DNA of 64,000 bases from assembly GCF_027595985.1 (NCBI RefSeq), contig NC_073312.1, positions 9,869,926 through 9,933,925 of the forward strand. Reading direction: 5' to 3'. Below, one piece after another: positions 39,656 through 51,564 of the stretch. The stretch's first letter is position 1. Each line of letters starts with the position of its first letter. A program made the position numbers and the translations under genes. The stretch is from Sorex araneus (lineage: Eukaryota > Chordata > Mammalia > Eulipotyphla > Soricidae). The notes below the pieces were generated by a model that saw only the letters and a list, made by a program, of their open reading frames with translations, was not told the DNA's origin and did no database searches.

Positions 39656-39682
39656 GGGGAGTGTGTGTGTGCTGTGTGTGTG

Positions 39683-39724
<42 letters not shown>
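39656..39724. repeat. (GT)n(GA)n compound microsatellite
   Basis: A GT-rich lead followed by about twenty GA units at 39686-39724. Confidence 0.95.
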
Positions 39725-39726
<2 letters not shown>

Positions 39727-39817
39727 GCATGATGAGCACAGGGACAAAACTGGTCTTGAGCTTGCATGGTAGGTACTTTTAGCCACTGAGTATCCCAGGG
39801 TCCTAACAAGATATTCT

Positions 39818-39975
39818 TGTTTATTGGGCCACACTCAGTTGTGCTCAGGGCTTACTCCTGGCTCTTGGCTCAGTGCTCACTCCTGGAGAGAGCTGGGGGG
39901 ACTGTATGCAATGCCAAGGATCGAACCCAAGCTGGCCACGTGTAAGACAAGCACCTTCCCCACTTCACTATTTTT
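39818..39975 (-). mobile_element. SOR-like SINE, diverged
   Basis: GGGCCACACTCAGTTGTGCTC, TTACTCCTGGCTCTTGGCTC and GATCGAACCCAAGCTGGCC in the order of a reversed SINE. Confidence 0.8.
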
Positions 39976-39994
39976 CGCCTGATAATTTTTATTA

Positions 39995-40158
39995 TTTTTT
40001 TTTGGAGAGGGGCTACACCTCTCAAGGATTACTCCTGGCTCTTCACTCAGGGATCACTCCTGGTGGAGTGGGTGAGACCATATAGGGTGCTAAGGGAATG
40101 AACTCAAGTTGGGGTGCAAGGCCAGTCCCCAACCAACTGTACTATCCCACTGGCCCCA
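39995..40158 (-). mobile_element. SOR-like SINE, diverged
   Basis: Tandem neighbour of the previous copy: ATTACTCCTGGCTCTTCACTC, GACCATATAGGGTGC and TACTATCCCACTGGCCCC. Confidence 0.85.
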
Positions 40159-40199
40159 GGTTACTTGCTTGTTTTCAACCAGATGTTCATTCTAACTTT

Positions 40200-40425
40200 A
40201 TTGACTTGTTTCTCCTCTTCTCCCTCCCCTCCCCTCCCCTTCATCTCACCCTTTCCTCCCTTCTCCTCCCCTTCATTTCTTTCCCCCTGATTTCCTTCCT
40301 CTCCTCTCCCCTCTTCTCCCTCCCCTCCCCTTTCCTCCCCTTTCCTTCCCTTCCATTCCCCTCCCATCTCTTCCTCTCTCATCCTCTTCCCTTCCCTCTT
40401 CTTCCCTCTTCTTCCCTTCATTGTT
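40200..40425. repeat. Polypyrimidine (CCCTT/CCCCT)n tract
   Basis: More than 200 bases with almost no purines on the plus strand. Confidence 0.9.
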
Positions 40426-41457
40426 ATTGTGTTGTTGTGTTGCAATGACTGGGGGTCATCCCACAGATGTCTGGCTGCAGTATTCGCGCATTTAGCAATG
40501 GAGCTGGCTGAGTGGGGGTGGGGTGGGGTAGGGTGGCCACACAGCAGGCTGCAGAGCCTGCACACTTGTCCCTGGTGCCTTGGAGGTTCTACTTCACTAG
40601 CTGCGGTGCTCACACTCACTCTGGTTTCTTGTTCACCAGGGGCAACTTCAACTCACATGTACTCTCTGAGGTTTCACTTTTTGCTCCCACCCTTTCTAGA
40701 AGTGCATGCTGGAGGGTTGCACCCCTTTTCTTGTGCCATCCACACACACGGTGCAAGGAGGTATGAAATCACTTGCTGCGCTGAGAATCACAGATGGCAG
40801 AGTGGCCAGTATCTCATTTGGTGCCTATGGTAGCGCTGGGGGTTGAGCTCAATCCCTTGCCCGTGCAAGGATGCTTTCAAAGCTGCTGAGCCACTCATAT
40901 ATGTTTATACATGCATATGTGTACCTGAGCCAGTAATACATGTTTATATGTAAGTGTGCATGCCTATTTATCAGGTTCTATTTAGTAATCAGGGTGTAAG
41001 AATTCAAAGCATTTTATCCTGCCCCATGAAACTCACCATCTGGGGGGGGCGGGGAGGCTGCTGTGTTCATGAACAAGTGCAATAAAATCCTCTTGGTGCT
41101 GTGATAGAGGTTGTCCTAAAGAAGCGAAACAAAATAGTAGAAGTGAGTGCTAGTTGGGAGAAACAAACCTTAAAATGAGCAGCTGATAGGAGAAGGGACT
41201 GGTTGAAGACCTGTGGAGAGAGTGCCAGTGACCATGGTGCATTTAGAGGCCCCCCGATCTGATGATCTGATTCCACCCTAAAACCTTTGTGGCTTCAACA
41301 CAAGCTTTGTGGCTTGACTTTTCTCCATCATAATTGAAGCTGTTTGATTTTGTTTTTTAACCTTCATTTTAATGTGAAAGGAATAGAGATGGGCATTGTT
41401 TGCAGTGTTGAAGAAAAAGGAAAGGAAGTTTAGAGATCTTGTCATCCTGGAAGAAGG
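40426..41457. other. Repeat-derived and unique DNA, not resolved
   Basis: At 40810-40900 the words GGTGCCTATGGTAGCGCTGG and GTGCAAGGATGC suggest a decayed minus-strand SINE end. The preceding 350 bases may be part of a composite repeat that I cannot name. No gene. Confidence 0.35.
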
Positions 41458-41648
41458 ATTATCAAGGGGCTGGAGCGATAGCACAACAGGTAGGGTGTTT
41501 GCCTTGCACGCAGCCGACCCAGGTTTGATTTCCAGCATCCCATATGTTCCCCCAAGCAACACCTATAGTAATTCCTGAGTGCAGAGCCAAGAGTAAGCCC
41601 TGAGCATTGCCGGGTGTGACGCAAAAGAAAAAAAAAATTATTATCAAG
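41458..41648 (+). mobile_element. SOR-like SINE with 9-bp TSD
   Basis: Full length from GGGGCTGGAGCGATAGCAC to an A-tail, bracketed by ATTATCAAG at 41458-41466 and 41640-41648. Confidence 0.93.
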
Positions 41649-42135
41649 AGAGTTTGCCTGAGAAGTGAGAGGATCTGGCGAAAACCCCCAAACTGGGGCA
41701 GAAAGCAAAGGTTACTTCTCCACACCAGCCACCAGGTGGCGAAACTGGCTCTGGGCAGCTTGGTTGCTGTCCAGAAAGCATGTGGATTAGAAGGCCTTGT
41801 GGTCTCCAATGTGTGGAACAAATGTCTATTGCATTTGAAGATTCATTTATTCATTCAGACAGAATTGAGAAGTTCCCCAGTTAAAGGACAATTGACCTGC
41901 AGTTAACAGGGCTAAGAGATTTGGTAAATTACAATCCTTTCCCTCCAAGACTAGTTGGGGAAATAGAGAACTATTATTTAATGTGTTAAGTGTCCAGACA
42001 CAAAAAATCTGTTTTTTCCATCCTCCTGCTCAGGAAAAGGCTGTTGAAGCTATATTAAATGACACAAGGCAAGAAAATATGTCCTGTGTTTCTTCCCAAG
42101 AAATTCCTGTGGGTGGAGGAAGACTGATAGACCAA
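41649..42135. other. Unique DNA, nothing recognised
   Basis: No gene or repeat recognised. Confidence 0.4.
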
Positions 42136-42139
42136 CAGA

Positions 42140-42575
42140 TTCTTTTTCTTTTTAATTTTTTTTTATTGAATCACCATGAATTACACAGCTACGGAGTTGT
42201 TCATGATTGAGTTTCAGGCAGACAACGCTCCAAGGCCCATCCCTTCACAGTGTCCACCTCTCTTGACCGATGTCCTGCTTCTCTCCCACAGCCCAGGCTG
42301 CCTCTGTGGCAGACATTCTTTTCCTTTTTCCTTTTAGGCACTGTAGTTTACAGCACAGTTACTGAAGGGGTATCATGCATGTCATTGACTTCCCTTCAGC
42401 ACCCAGTCTTCATTCAGAGTGACCACTTCCCTCTCTCATTGTCATAGTGGCCCCTTCCCTCACCTATCTCTTGCCTCCACAGTCAAAAGCTTCCCACTAA
42501 GGACCAGTTCTCCACCATTCTTCCTTTCTATTGCCTTTGGGCATTTAGTTATTCCCCTACTACTAACAGATCTTT
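42140..42575 (-). mobile_element. L1-like 3' end
   Basis: T-run (A-tail) at 42143-42166, then TGAATCACCATGAATTACAC, CATCCCTTCACAGTGTCC, GCCTCTGTGGCAGACATTC and TTTGGGCATTTAGTTATTCC, the same order as the other copies. Longer on its 5' side than most. Confidence 0.8.
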
Positions 42576-42828
42576 AGGGAAAATAAGAAGGTATTTTTAG
42601 TAGGCAGCAAAAAAATAGCACGCTAGGATATGAGTAACTGAACACAGGCAGGTGAGAATAGTGAGCAAAGGACAAAAAAAGAACACCCATTTATTAAGTT
42701 GTATATGTGTCAAGTACTAGACATGAAGGGTCACCTTTAATCATCATCAAACAGCCCTTAAAGGGCACAGATCCCTACTTTGAGGTTTTGAACACTGGGA
42801 CTCAGAGCAGTTAATTCAATTCTCCAAC
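42576..42828. other. Short unique stretch
   Basis: No feature recognised. Confidence 0.35.
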
Positions 42829-42893
42829 ACACACACACACACACACACATACACACACACACACACACATACACACACACACACACACACACC
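42829..42893. repeat. (AC)n microsatellite
   Basis: AC units with two ACAT interruptions. Confidence 0.95.
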
Positions 42894-42915
42894 ATGAGGA
42901 TTCAAACTCTTGTCT

Positions 42916-42961
42916 CTTTGACTCCAAAGCTCTGTCGCAGAACAGAGCTTTGGAGTCAAAG
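42916..42961. repeat. Perfect 20-bp inverted repeat with 6-nt loop
   Basis: Arms 42916-42935 and 42942-42961 are exact reverse complements (CTTTGACTCC... versus ...GGAGTCAAAG), separated by CGCAGA. It would form a very stable hairpin. It lies between the AC repeat and a SINE. Confidence 0.95.
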
Positions 42962-42969
42962 CTTCTCCT

Positions 42970-43113
42970 CGGGACAGGGGTTACTCCTGGCTCATGCACT
43001 CAAGAATTACTCCTGGCGGTGCTCAGGGGAACATATGGGATGCTGGGAATTGAATCTGGGTCAGCTGCATGTAAGGCAAAACACCCTACCCACTGTGCTA
43101 TTGCTCCAATTCC
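42970..43113 (-). mobile_element. SOR-like SINE without its A-tail end
   Basis: GGGGTTACTCCTGGCTCATGC, GGGAACATATGGGATGCTGG and a head ending CTATTGCTCCAATTCCC. The tail end (GGTGTGACCCAAAAAGC) is missing at the junction with the inverted repeat. Confidence 0.9.
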
Positions 43114-43309
43114 CTGGTCTGATTTCTTGAGGGTGAATTCATTCTACACCCCTTCACATTGCACTTTGATGAATAGACACTATTTTGGGCTTAGAAACAT
43201 GGCACTGAGGAAAACAAACCAAATTCCACTGCATGGAACTGACATTTCTCAGCTGTCTGCTGACATGAATAAAGAGACTTATCAGCCGATGAAGGGAGAA
43301 AGCTTCAAG

Positions 43310-43720
43310 CTAATGTCCATCACTGTTCAGAATCTTGAAAACTTGGAAACAACTTAAATGCCTCTTCATGGGGGATTGATGGAAAAATGGTGATGCTTCC
43401 ATACCACAAACAATGTAGTTACTGAAAATATGGGAGGTGCTATCTATTCACAGACCACGACAAGGTCTCCAAGACCTGTTAAGGGTCAAAAAGGCCGTTT
43501 CAAAACAATAACTTAATAGGATCTCATTCATGTTTAAATAAATAGTACTTAAGTTTGTGTGTTTATTTGTATAGTATCTCCAAGTCTACATAGACATTAG
43601 GTATATTCATAACATAGAGTTACACATAAACACTTAGCTGTCAACTCAGAAAGAAAAGTTTGAGAAAGCTCTGCAGCTGACAACTGGACTACTATTAGCT
43701 GTGTGCAGGGGCCTGGTTGA
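43310..43720 (+). mobile_element. Ancient L1 3'UTR fragment
   Basis: AACTTGGAAACAACTTAAATG, CATGGGGGATTGATGG, GGATCTCATTCATG and TTTAAATAAATAG follow the order of the old mammalian L1M-type 3'UTR. Highly diverged. Confidence 0.65.
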
Positions 43721-46270
43721 TGGTGTGGCTCAAGAACTTTTACTGACTACAGTATCTACTTCCTGACTGTTTCATTTCTGACCAAGAGAAAGCATTCATG
43801 TGTGGTTAGTGTCATTAAACAAGGAGATACATGCATTGGGTACAATTGAGTTATAGCAATATGATTATGGACGACAATTGTTACTCTTTTAATCTCCTTT
43901 AATGTTATTTTAATGTGTCTATAGAGAGATATATACAGAGATGAGATGATGCCAAAACATAAAAGGTGGAATTAAAATACGGTGTCCTGGCTTGGAAATC
44001 TTGCCTCTCCCCACCGCACCTGCAGTTTATAGTAAAAGCTTTTTTTTTTTTTAAGAGCATCATGGGATGTTGGAGAGAAATCCTTGATCTCCCAGTTCTG
44101 AGGCACATGTAATTATTTCACAGTTAAGTAGCCTCAAGGATCTTTGCAATAGATATGACTTCATTATGAGAGCATCACGCCTCTCCCAGAAGTAATTGGG
44201 CTTTGGCGAGAGCCAGTGCGAGGGTTCTGGTATGTGATGGGTGGCTCCCAGACCAAGCCAAGTGCATTGAACTGAATTGGTCTTAGCTTTGGCTATTCTC
44301 TGAAAATCCACTCCCACCTCCTGCCCTGCTCCCTTCTGTTGGTCCTCTCTGTGACCTTGGGCTCTGCTGCTTCTGAGTCTTTGCTGCTTCTGAGTCTCCA
44401 GTGAGGGGAGTTGGGCTCTGTGCCCGATAGCATCATTTCTTGTAAACTTCTGATTCGATGGTGCAAGTTGTTACAAGAGGCAGCCACATTATTTCACCTG
44501 TAGCTGTTGTGATTTCAAGTGTGTGTGTGTGTGTGTATGTGTGTCTGTGTGTTACAAACAGCTAAGTGAGTTTTCTGACCTTATGGAGTTCCTGGTAGAG
44601 TCTTAGGGCTGCTGCTGCTTCTGCTGCTGCAACTGTTTTGAAGGGCTCGGAACAGAGACATGGAGATGTGCTCTGGGTGGAAATCTCTCACCTCTGTGTA
44701 GCCTGGGGTGTCCAATCTTCCCCCACCCCCCAGTGCGGGATGACTACAGGACTAGAGAACAGTTGAGTATGGTAGTAGGGTGAGAAAAGGTATCAAGGTG
44801 TGGCCAGGGAGAGCTTAAGGTCAGGATGAGCTCCGGGAGTGCTGGAGATGGGATCTGGGTGCTTACAGGCAGTCCTGTGACTCAGCAAACATTTGGTGAA
44901 CACTTGCTGTGTACCAGGCACATTGCTGCACTGTGCGAGCAGGTGCTTATCAAAGCCTTTCTGTCCCAGGCTCTCCTTGTGGCAAGGTCCCCTCCCTGAG
45001 AGCATCCTCACATCCCTGCCCTCCGGGCACACTTGCTCGGGAACCTCCTGAGCCCCCCCCCCCCCCGTCCCCCATCCTTCTTCCTGTCTATGGGAATGCA
45101 ACTCCCTCACTCAGAGGGTGAGCCTGAAGATCGAATGAGGTCCAGGGTGGGAATTACCCGTTGGACTATATAACTAATTGGGTCATTAGAAAGCTCTTTG
45201 GAACACCACCGGTCTTGGACACATCAGAACAATGCACCGTCTGTTTTCTCCCCCGATTTAGCATGAGGTGTACTGATGGCGGGGCTCAATCGGGCAGCCA
45301 GAAGGAGCCCTGGCCCTGCTGAGCCCTCACGCAGCTGAGGGGCCCTTCCAGACCCGCCTCCCAGGAGAGTTTCCATGGATACTGACCAGCAGCCCCTACA
45401 GTAGGGATGGAGAAACTCCATCGTTGCTGCGGGATCAGACCTGGCCCCACTAAAATCCATGAAACCAAAGCCTTGTTACGTGGGTCCCTCCCAGGCGAAG
45501 GGGCCTGTTCCCTAGCCCTTCTGGGTGTTCACGAGCTTTTATGGGGGTAAGCCCTTGCTTGGTCCACAATCTGCTCAGCCGGAAGAAGACACCATTGGGG
45601 ACCCGAGTGCCTCTGGTTGCGCAGACCACCTGGGGCAAGTCCCCTCACTCCTCTGAGCACAGACGTGCTTGGCATCTAACTCTAAACGGGACACCGGATT
45701 GCTTAAGAACAGCCAAAGGGAGAGGAGAAGAAAGACTCCCTCCCTCCCTCGTACCTCACTTCTCAGCCCCCTGAAACAAGGCTCCTCATCCAAGTGTGAG
45801 AAGTGCTTGGCGTAAAACGTGCATGACAAAGATCCGTTCTCCGGAACTCACTCTGTCGGTGTCCTCTGCCTCTGTGGCCACCTCAGCAGCAGACTGGCAC
45901 TGACTGGGCACCATCTCTGCAGAGTAAACTGCCTGAAGTAACATGTTGGCATCAGAGATTGCCCTCCCACCCTTGTTACGTTGACTCTTATCATGCCATT
46001 GAAAACAGTTCGGAGAGTGCCGAGTGGAAAGAATATTTGGTCGTGGGGCCGGAGTGAGCTCAGCCGGGCGAGTGTGGGTCTGGCATTTCCAGGTCTGAGT
46101 CTGTCTGATCCAGAACAACACAGAGCCCGCCCCCCTCCCCACCCCCAGTCCCGGTTCTGTGGCCCTGGTGGCCCTCGGGAGCTCAACCCTCAGGCTCCCA
46201 GCCTGGGAAAGACCCAGAGGTTAAATAAACCAGTACTTGGTGTCCTCTAAAACAGGCTGAGTGATGTCGC
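43721..46270. other. Unique DNA, no gene seen
   Basis: A (GT)n run at 44518-44552 and a CTG/CTT-type run at 44605-44632 are the only simple repeats noticed. No credible coding frame or clear SINE; a very decayed SINE head may lie near 46045. Confidence 0.4.
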
Positions 46271-46329
46271 TCTTTGAGTGTGGCATGACCATACCTCTTT
46301 CTTTTTTTAAAAAAAAATGGCTTGTGTCT

Positions 46330-46600
46330 TCCCAGTTTTTCAACTAGAACGACTTTTATTTTTTAACCTTAAAATAGCGCTTGACAAAGTTTAAAGCCAT
46401 CATGCGTTGCTTTTGATAAAGCTCCACTCCTCCCCACCTCCCACCCCAGTTTGTCATTCTAACGAATTATCACATACCGAAGGTTTCCATGTTTATGCTG
46501 GTGAAATTATTCATTCCCCTCCCTAATTGAATTCGAAGCTTTATCTCTTTTCAAGGGAAGTCTTTCACCTCAAAATATGGAATTGTTCTACTTGGGTTTT
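46330..46600. promoter_or_regulatory. Candidate conserved non-coding element
   Basis: Unique block with TTGACAAAGTTTAAAGCC, TTTTGATAAAGC, CTAACGAATTATCAC, GTGAAATTATTCATTCC and CCCTAATTGAATTCG, distinct from the L1 debris that follows. Confidence 0.4.
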
Positions 46601-46859
46601 CTAGGTTTGGGTTTTTGTTTGTTTGGGGGTTTGTTTGTTGCTGGTTTTATTTTTTTTTTTGCAACTTTTAATTTTTTTAAAAAAGTTAGCATCTTTAAAT
46701 ATATCTGGAATCTCTTCCAGTGAATGCAACATGAGGTGGAAATCCACTTTCCAGCTACCCCACCCACCCCACAATGGATAAGGAATTACTCCAGTCCCAT
46801 TAATCTGCCCTTTCCCCACACATAGAAAATACTCTTTCTCACACACTAAGTCCTTATAT

Positions 46860-47400
46860 ATACATTTTATTCCCTTAACCAATTTCTGAATTCTACTTAT
46901 TCATTTATCTATTTGATATTCCTAACACATTATCAGACTGCTTAATTACTCCGACTTTGTAATATATCTAAAAATCCAGCAAGGAAAAAACCTCTCTCTT
47001 TTTTTTTACTTTTATAAAAATTATGTTTTCATGCATTTATTCTCCTAGTAATTTAGAACCAATTTACTTCTTCTTTTCTTTAAAAGCTTTTGTTGAAATG
47101 GCATAACATTTATGAATTAATTTAGCAGACAATTGAAATCTTCTTAATATTTTCTACCTCAGGTAGAAAATCAGCAATTTTCTCTTTTTAGATTATTTGC
47201 TGTACTTCAATATTTGCTTCTAGAGAGATCTTGGATATTACTAATAAATTAGTCACTGGCTTTTTAGTTTTATAGGTGAGTTATATTTTTTGTTTTATCT
47301 TGCCATAGTAGACAAAATAATTTTCCATTTTATATTTTTGACTTACTATTTAATTTATATGAGAAAAGTTTTCAGTGGGAATTCTTAAAGGCATCTTTCT
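46860..47400 (-). mobile_element. Ancient L1 ORF2 remnant
   Basis: The plus strand reads TTAATTACTCCGACTTTGTAATATATC and TTTTGTTGAAATGGCATAAC...ATGAATTAATTTAG, which line up with the reverse complement of the conserved 3' part of mammalian L1 ORF2. Many stops and indels; no coding capacity. Confidence 0.65.
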
Positions 47401-47689
47401 TACTTCTATTAGTTGATTCTCTTAAATTTTCCTTTTAATAATGGAAGGTAGAATAAAACATATCTATCAGATAAAAATGAAAATTTATAGATGAAAAAAT
47501 GGACGTTTAAAAACTACTATTCAAAAGTAGTCAATTTTAACATTTTGATGAATGTCATTCACAATGCACATATTTATATACACATATATACTAAAAATTA
47601 ATATCATGATATATGAAACATTATTTATGTGCCCACTTAAGGAAGCAAGTATATTTATATGTCTGAGATTAAGTAGACACGCAATACAT

Positions 47690-47920
47690 ATATAAATATG
47701 CAGTTGTTCAAATAGCATCATAATATGCATGATGTTTTCTAATCTACTTTTCCTGCTTGATAAAATATCATAAACATTTTCCACACTGATTTTTCTATAA
47801 TTGTTTTAACAGCTATATTCAATGTCTGATTTATTTAAGGAATCCCCTAATTTCAAGTTTTTAGATTGAGTTCATTTTAAATACTATAGATCTATAGCAA
47901 ACATCTTATGACTAAATTTT
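47690..47920 (-). mobile_element. Ancient L1 3'UTR remnant
   Basis: TAAACATTTTCCACACTG, GATTTATTTAAGGAATCCCC and AAGTTTTTAGATTGAGTTC resemble the reverse complement of the old L1 3'UTR core. It lies on the wrong side of the ORF2 remnant to be its own 3' end, so it is a separate fragment. Confidence 0.6.
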
Positions 47921-47924
47921 TGTG

Positions 47925-48080
47925 TTGGACCACAACCAGTGGTGCTCAGGGGTTATTCCTGGCTCTGTGCTCAGGGTCACTCCTGATGGTGCTCACGAGG
48001 ACCAGATGCAGTGCCAGCGTTCAAACTGGAATTGGCCACATGGGAGTGCCTTAATCCCCCATATTTCCTTTTCAGCCCCC
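47925..48080 (-). mobile_element. SOR-like SINE, diverged
   Basis: GGACCACAACCAGTGGTGCTC, TTATTCCTGGCTCTGTGCTC and a head ending TTTTCAGCCCC. Confidence 0.8.
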
Positions 48081-48405
48081 TTGTTGATTTCTTGAATAGC
48101 AATTTTGAGAAGTGGAATTTTGGGGTCCTAAGGCCTATAGAAATCAAAGCTTCAGGATGAGGTGACAAAGTGCCTTGCCTTGACACATTTTCCATAGCTA
48201 GTTCTTCACCTCACTCTGCCTTCGGTTAGACCCGAGGAATGGTGCCGGCTGCATTGCTCACAGCCGCATTACTCATGCTGCAGCATTTTCCTGCCATGGT
48301 CCATTCACCGTAGCTTGGGCTGTGCCCCGGTTCCTGGAAGTAAGCCCAAGCATTACACGAGGAGCAGCTTCAAGTGACGGTGGGGAACCTCGGCTATTAT
48401 TTGGG

Positions 48406-48602
48406 TTTTTTTTTGTTTGTTTGTTTGTTTGTTTTTTGCTTTTTGGGTCACACCTGGCGATGCACAGGGGTTTCTCCTGGCTCTGCACTCAGGAATTACC
48501 CCCGGCAGTGCTCAGGGGACCATATGGGATGCTGGGATTTGAACCCGGGTCGGCCGCGTGCAAGGCAAACGCCCTACCCGCTGTGCTATCTCTCCAGCCC
48601 CG
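48406..48602 (-). mobile_element. Young SOR-like SINE
   Basis: (TTTG)n tail, GGGTCACACCTGGCGATGC, then nearly consensus to GAACCCGGGTCGGCCGCGTG and ATCTCTCCAGCCCC. Boxes A and B are intact. Confidence 0.95.
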
Positions 48603-48654
48603 ATCCTCGACTTTTAATTCCTTCTAAAGCCGAAATAAAATCATTAATGGGGTC

Positions 48655-48890
48655 AAGATTTTTTTTTCCTGAAATTTAAAAAATTTAATTCAAGAACCGT
48701 AATTTACAAAGCAGATTGATAGTTGAGTTTTAGGCATATAATATTTCAACCCCCACCCCACCGCCAGCATCAGCTTCCCTCCACCAGTGCTCCCATACTC
48801 CATCCCACCCATGTGGGGAAGGAGGGTTGGGATTTTGGTCATACGGATGATGTGGAAGATGGTATAGCTGTATATACAAAGCACAACTCT
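48655..48890 (-). mobile_element. L1-like 3' end, older type
   Basis: T-run at 48659-48669, then GTTGAGTTTTAGGCATATAAT, CTCCACCAGTGCTCCC and CATCCCACCCATGTGG. Resembles the copy at 7.6 kb. Confidence 0.7.
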
Positions 48891-49049
48891 GAAAGCGTGA
48901 GATCCAAATTGCAACCACTGAATTCTGTCAAGCAGACAAGATTCTTTGCGCATTGTAGCAAGAAGGTGGCCAGAGAAAATTTATGGAACATGCTTTCTTC
49001 AGCCATCTCTGCTCGCAAGGAGCAGACAATTCATAGTGCTTAAAAGAAA
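48891..49049. other. Short unique stretch
   Basis: Nothing recognised. Confidence 0.35.
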
Positions 49050-49620
49050 AGAAAGATTCTCTTCCCCTGTCTTTTTGTTTTAATCCGTGAAAAAGGTGTC
49101 CTGTTTCTCCCTGTCAGGTGTTCTCTTGGCAGGTAGCTCCTGATTCCGAAACCCTGCTTGCACGGGGCCAGGCAGCCCAGACTATGGACACATCTGCATT
49201 GACAAGTCGCAACTTAGATCCTTCTATGGCGTTTCTGCTCTTTTCAAAAATGTTAATAAAAACTTAATGTGGAAAAAAAAACAGCTTTTTCCAAATATGT
49301 GTACCCATGAGCCCGAGGCAACTCATACTTTCTTATAAAATAAAGTAGGTCACTCACATCAATCATATTGTCTTAGCACATTTTTTCCAAATTAGGAATT
49401 CTCCATCCATCATACCACGTTATGGCATCCCTTCTCCAAACATTTCCTTTTAATATGCTCTTTAACATGATAAGCAAATCTAATAGAATACATTAGTGTC
49501 ACTTTTCCCTGATGGAGTGCTTCCTCCTGTTGCGATTACACTGAGTTCAGGGAGACGTTTTCTCCCAGCTCACCCTGGAACGGCGATTGCCCGTTGAAAA
49601 TATGACAGTGAGCCCAAAGC
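49050..49620. promoter_or_regulatory. Large candidate conserved non-coding block
   Basis: About 570 bp of unique AT-rich sequence in a repeat-dense neighbourhood. Words include TTTTAATCCGTG, GTTAATAAAAACTTAATG, ATCAATCATATTG, CCAAATTAGG, TTTTAATATGCTCTTTAACATG and GAATACATTAGTGTC. No member of the SINE or L1 families enters it. Most likely a distal EMX2 enhancer or an EMX2OS exon. Confidence 0.45.
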
Positions 49621-50565
49621 TGCCAGCGCTACATTTGGGTGTCAGTCTTCCGATCTCAGCACTCCTCTCTCGCCTCTCTACCTGTCATCTACACGAACAG
49701 CTCAGAAGTTGAGTCTGTCTCACAGCAAAAATAATAGACACAGATGCTGTATGCGAGAGGGGTGTTTCGATTTAGCCTGTGGATTCGGTAGGGTTACATA
49801 TGTACACAGACTATCCTGAGAGATCAAAGGCTTGTCCTGGGCTTCATTTTTTTTTTTTTCAAACCACGTTGCTTGCAGAAGATTTCCAAATCTCCTGGAT
49901 CATGCCTGGCTTCATGTGTGTGAGAATCTCCTAATACCAGTTACCATCCTTGTGCAAGTGAGTTTGGACCCCAGGCAAGAGGCTCCCTCTGTTTACCGTG
50001 CACGGGAGATCAACAGTTTTGGCATTTTTGTAGATCTGACATTTACCTGGCAAAACCAGGGCATTTGTTTCCACTCAGGTCTCTGAGTTCTCAGACTCAT
50101 GTGTTCGTTGTTAGCACTTGAGTTCCTCTGGATGCAAGTTTTGGAATAAATCACTTGGGGAAAGTTCGAATGGGAGAAGTTTGCAGGGTGCCCAGGAATT
50201 CTGCTGTTTCAAGCATTTGGCCACCCAACAGAAAAAAAACATCTGAATGCAAGAGAGAAAGTTCAGTCTGCCCATTGCGTATTGGGTTCACGGGACATTT
50301 AGTCTGGACACGTGGGGTCCTGCAGTCACTGGTTTCAACCGTCCACCTGGAAGTTAGTCTAATCACTTCTCCCCGGGGCCTTGGGGAAAGGCAAGATCAG
50401 TTCTAAACTCTGATCAAGCAGCGCTTCCTTAGATCACCACGTTACTGACCAGTCATGACTCAAGAATGGATCTACTGAAAAAATCAACTCATTTAGCACA
50501 AAAATTCAGCATGTCTCCTTCTCTTATGGTGCTTGGACATCAGGCGTGGTACACGTAATACAGAA
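49621..50565. other. Unique DNA, no gene seen
   Basis: Repeat-free, mixed composition; may extend the preceding element. Confidence 0.4.
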
Positions 50566-50567
50566 GG

Positions 50568-50740
50568 AGAGGGGCTGGGGAGATAGAAAAGGGGTGAGGT
50601 GTTTGACTCACACACGGTTGACCCTGGTCACTCCCCAGCACTGCGTCGGGTGGGTCCCCTGAACCCTGCCAGGAGTGATCCCTGAGCACAGGGTAAGAGT
50701 CAGCCCTGAGTACTGCCAGGTAGCCTTGAGGGAAAAACAA
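50568..50740 (+). mobile_element. SOR-like SINE, diverged
   Basis: GAGGGGCTGGGGAGATAG, AACCCTGCCAGGAGTGATCC and GAGTACTGCCAGGTAG in SINE order. Confidence 0.75.
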
Positions 50741-51560
50741 TACTCAACGAGTTCAGAGATGGGAGAGACCCTTCCCAGGTGGCATGGGGAGTCATTTTGA
50801 ACCAGGTGCTGGGGGTGAATAGACGTTGAATCTGCACAGATGAGGAAAGAGCCATAGGCCAGAGTGGGACAGTGTGCAGACAGTGGGGGAGTGGCCCACA
50901 GTTTAGAACCAGTGGGATACAGGTGGCCAAGAGAGGCGACGGAGAAGAAAATAAAGTGGCATAGCCTTCAGGAAGTGTTCCCCACGTTTCCACATTTTCC
51001 ATTTGTTGATTAACATTTGGAGACACCACTACTGCCCACTGGTTCCCTGGACACTGGGGGAACACCACCAGGGAGCACTCCCCAAAGGCCAAGCAAGACT
51101 CCAGGTGCACTGGCAAATGCATTCACTGGGTCTCTGAATGTTTCTTGAGCAACTACTATGTGCCTTTCCATCACACTATGTCCTGGGGGCAAAGCGTGTT
51201 CAGACAGATGAGGGTATACTAACTTTCCGGAGAGAAAGACCCAAAAAGTGAACAAAAGTCATTTCAGTTCTCAAAGAAGCAAAGGAAATAAGTGATGTGG
51301 CAGGCCGGAGGGTGGCAGGCCCGGTGGGCCTGCAAGCAGAGGTGGGGATGGAACCAGCTCATAGAGGTGGAGAAACACACACAAGTGGAGGGAGGGCGCA
51401 GGGAGCGAGCAGGAGTCGACTGGGACTCGGGTGAGTGGAAAGTTCCTGCAGGTTTGCAGCCAGGGAGTGACCAGGCTCCCAGCACTGGGCTTCCCGCTCT
51501 AAAGCCAACATCTGCTCTAACCCCGCCATCACCATCTTTCCCTGCAAAGCCCAAACAAGT
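50741..51560. other. Unique DNA, no gene seen
   Basis: GC-balanced, no repeat or coding signal recognised. Confidence 0.4.
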
Positions 51561-51564
51561 GCTC

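Noticed and set aside
46860-47920. Idea of one continuous L1 with ORF2 and 3'UTR
   Set aside because: Both parts are on the minus strand but in the wrong order for a single element, so they are treated as two fragments.
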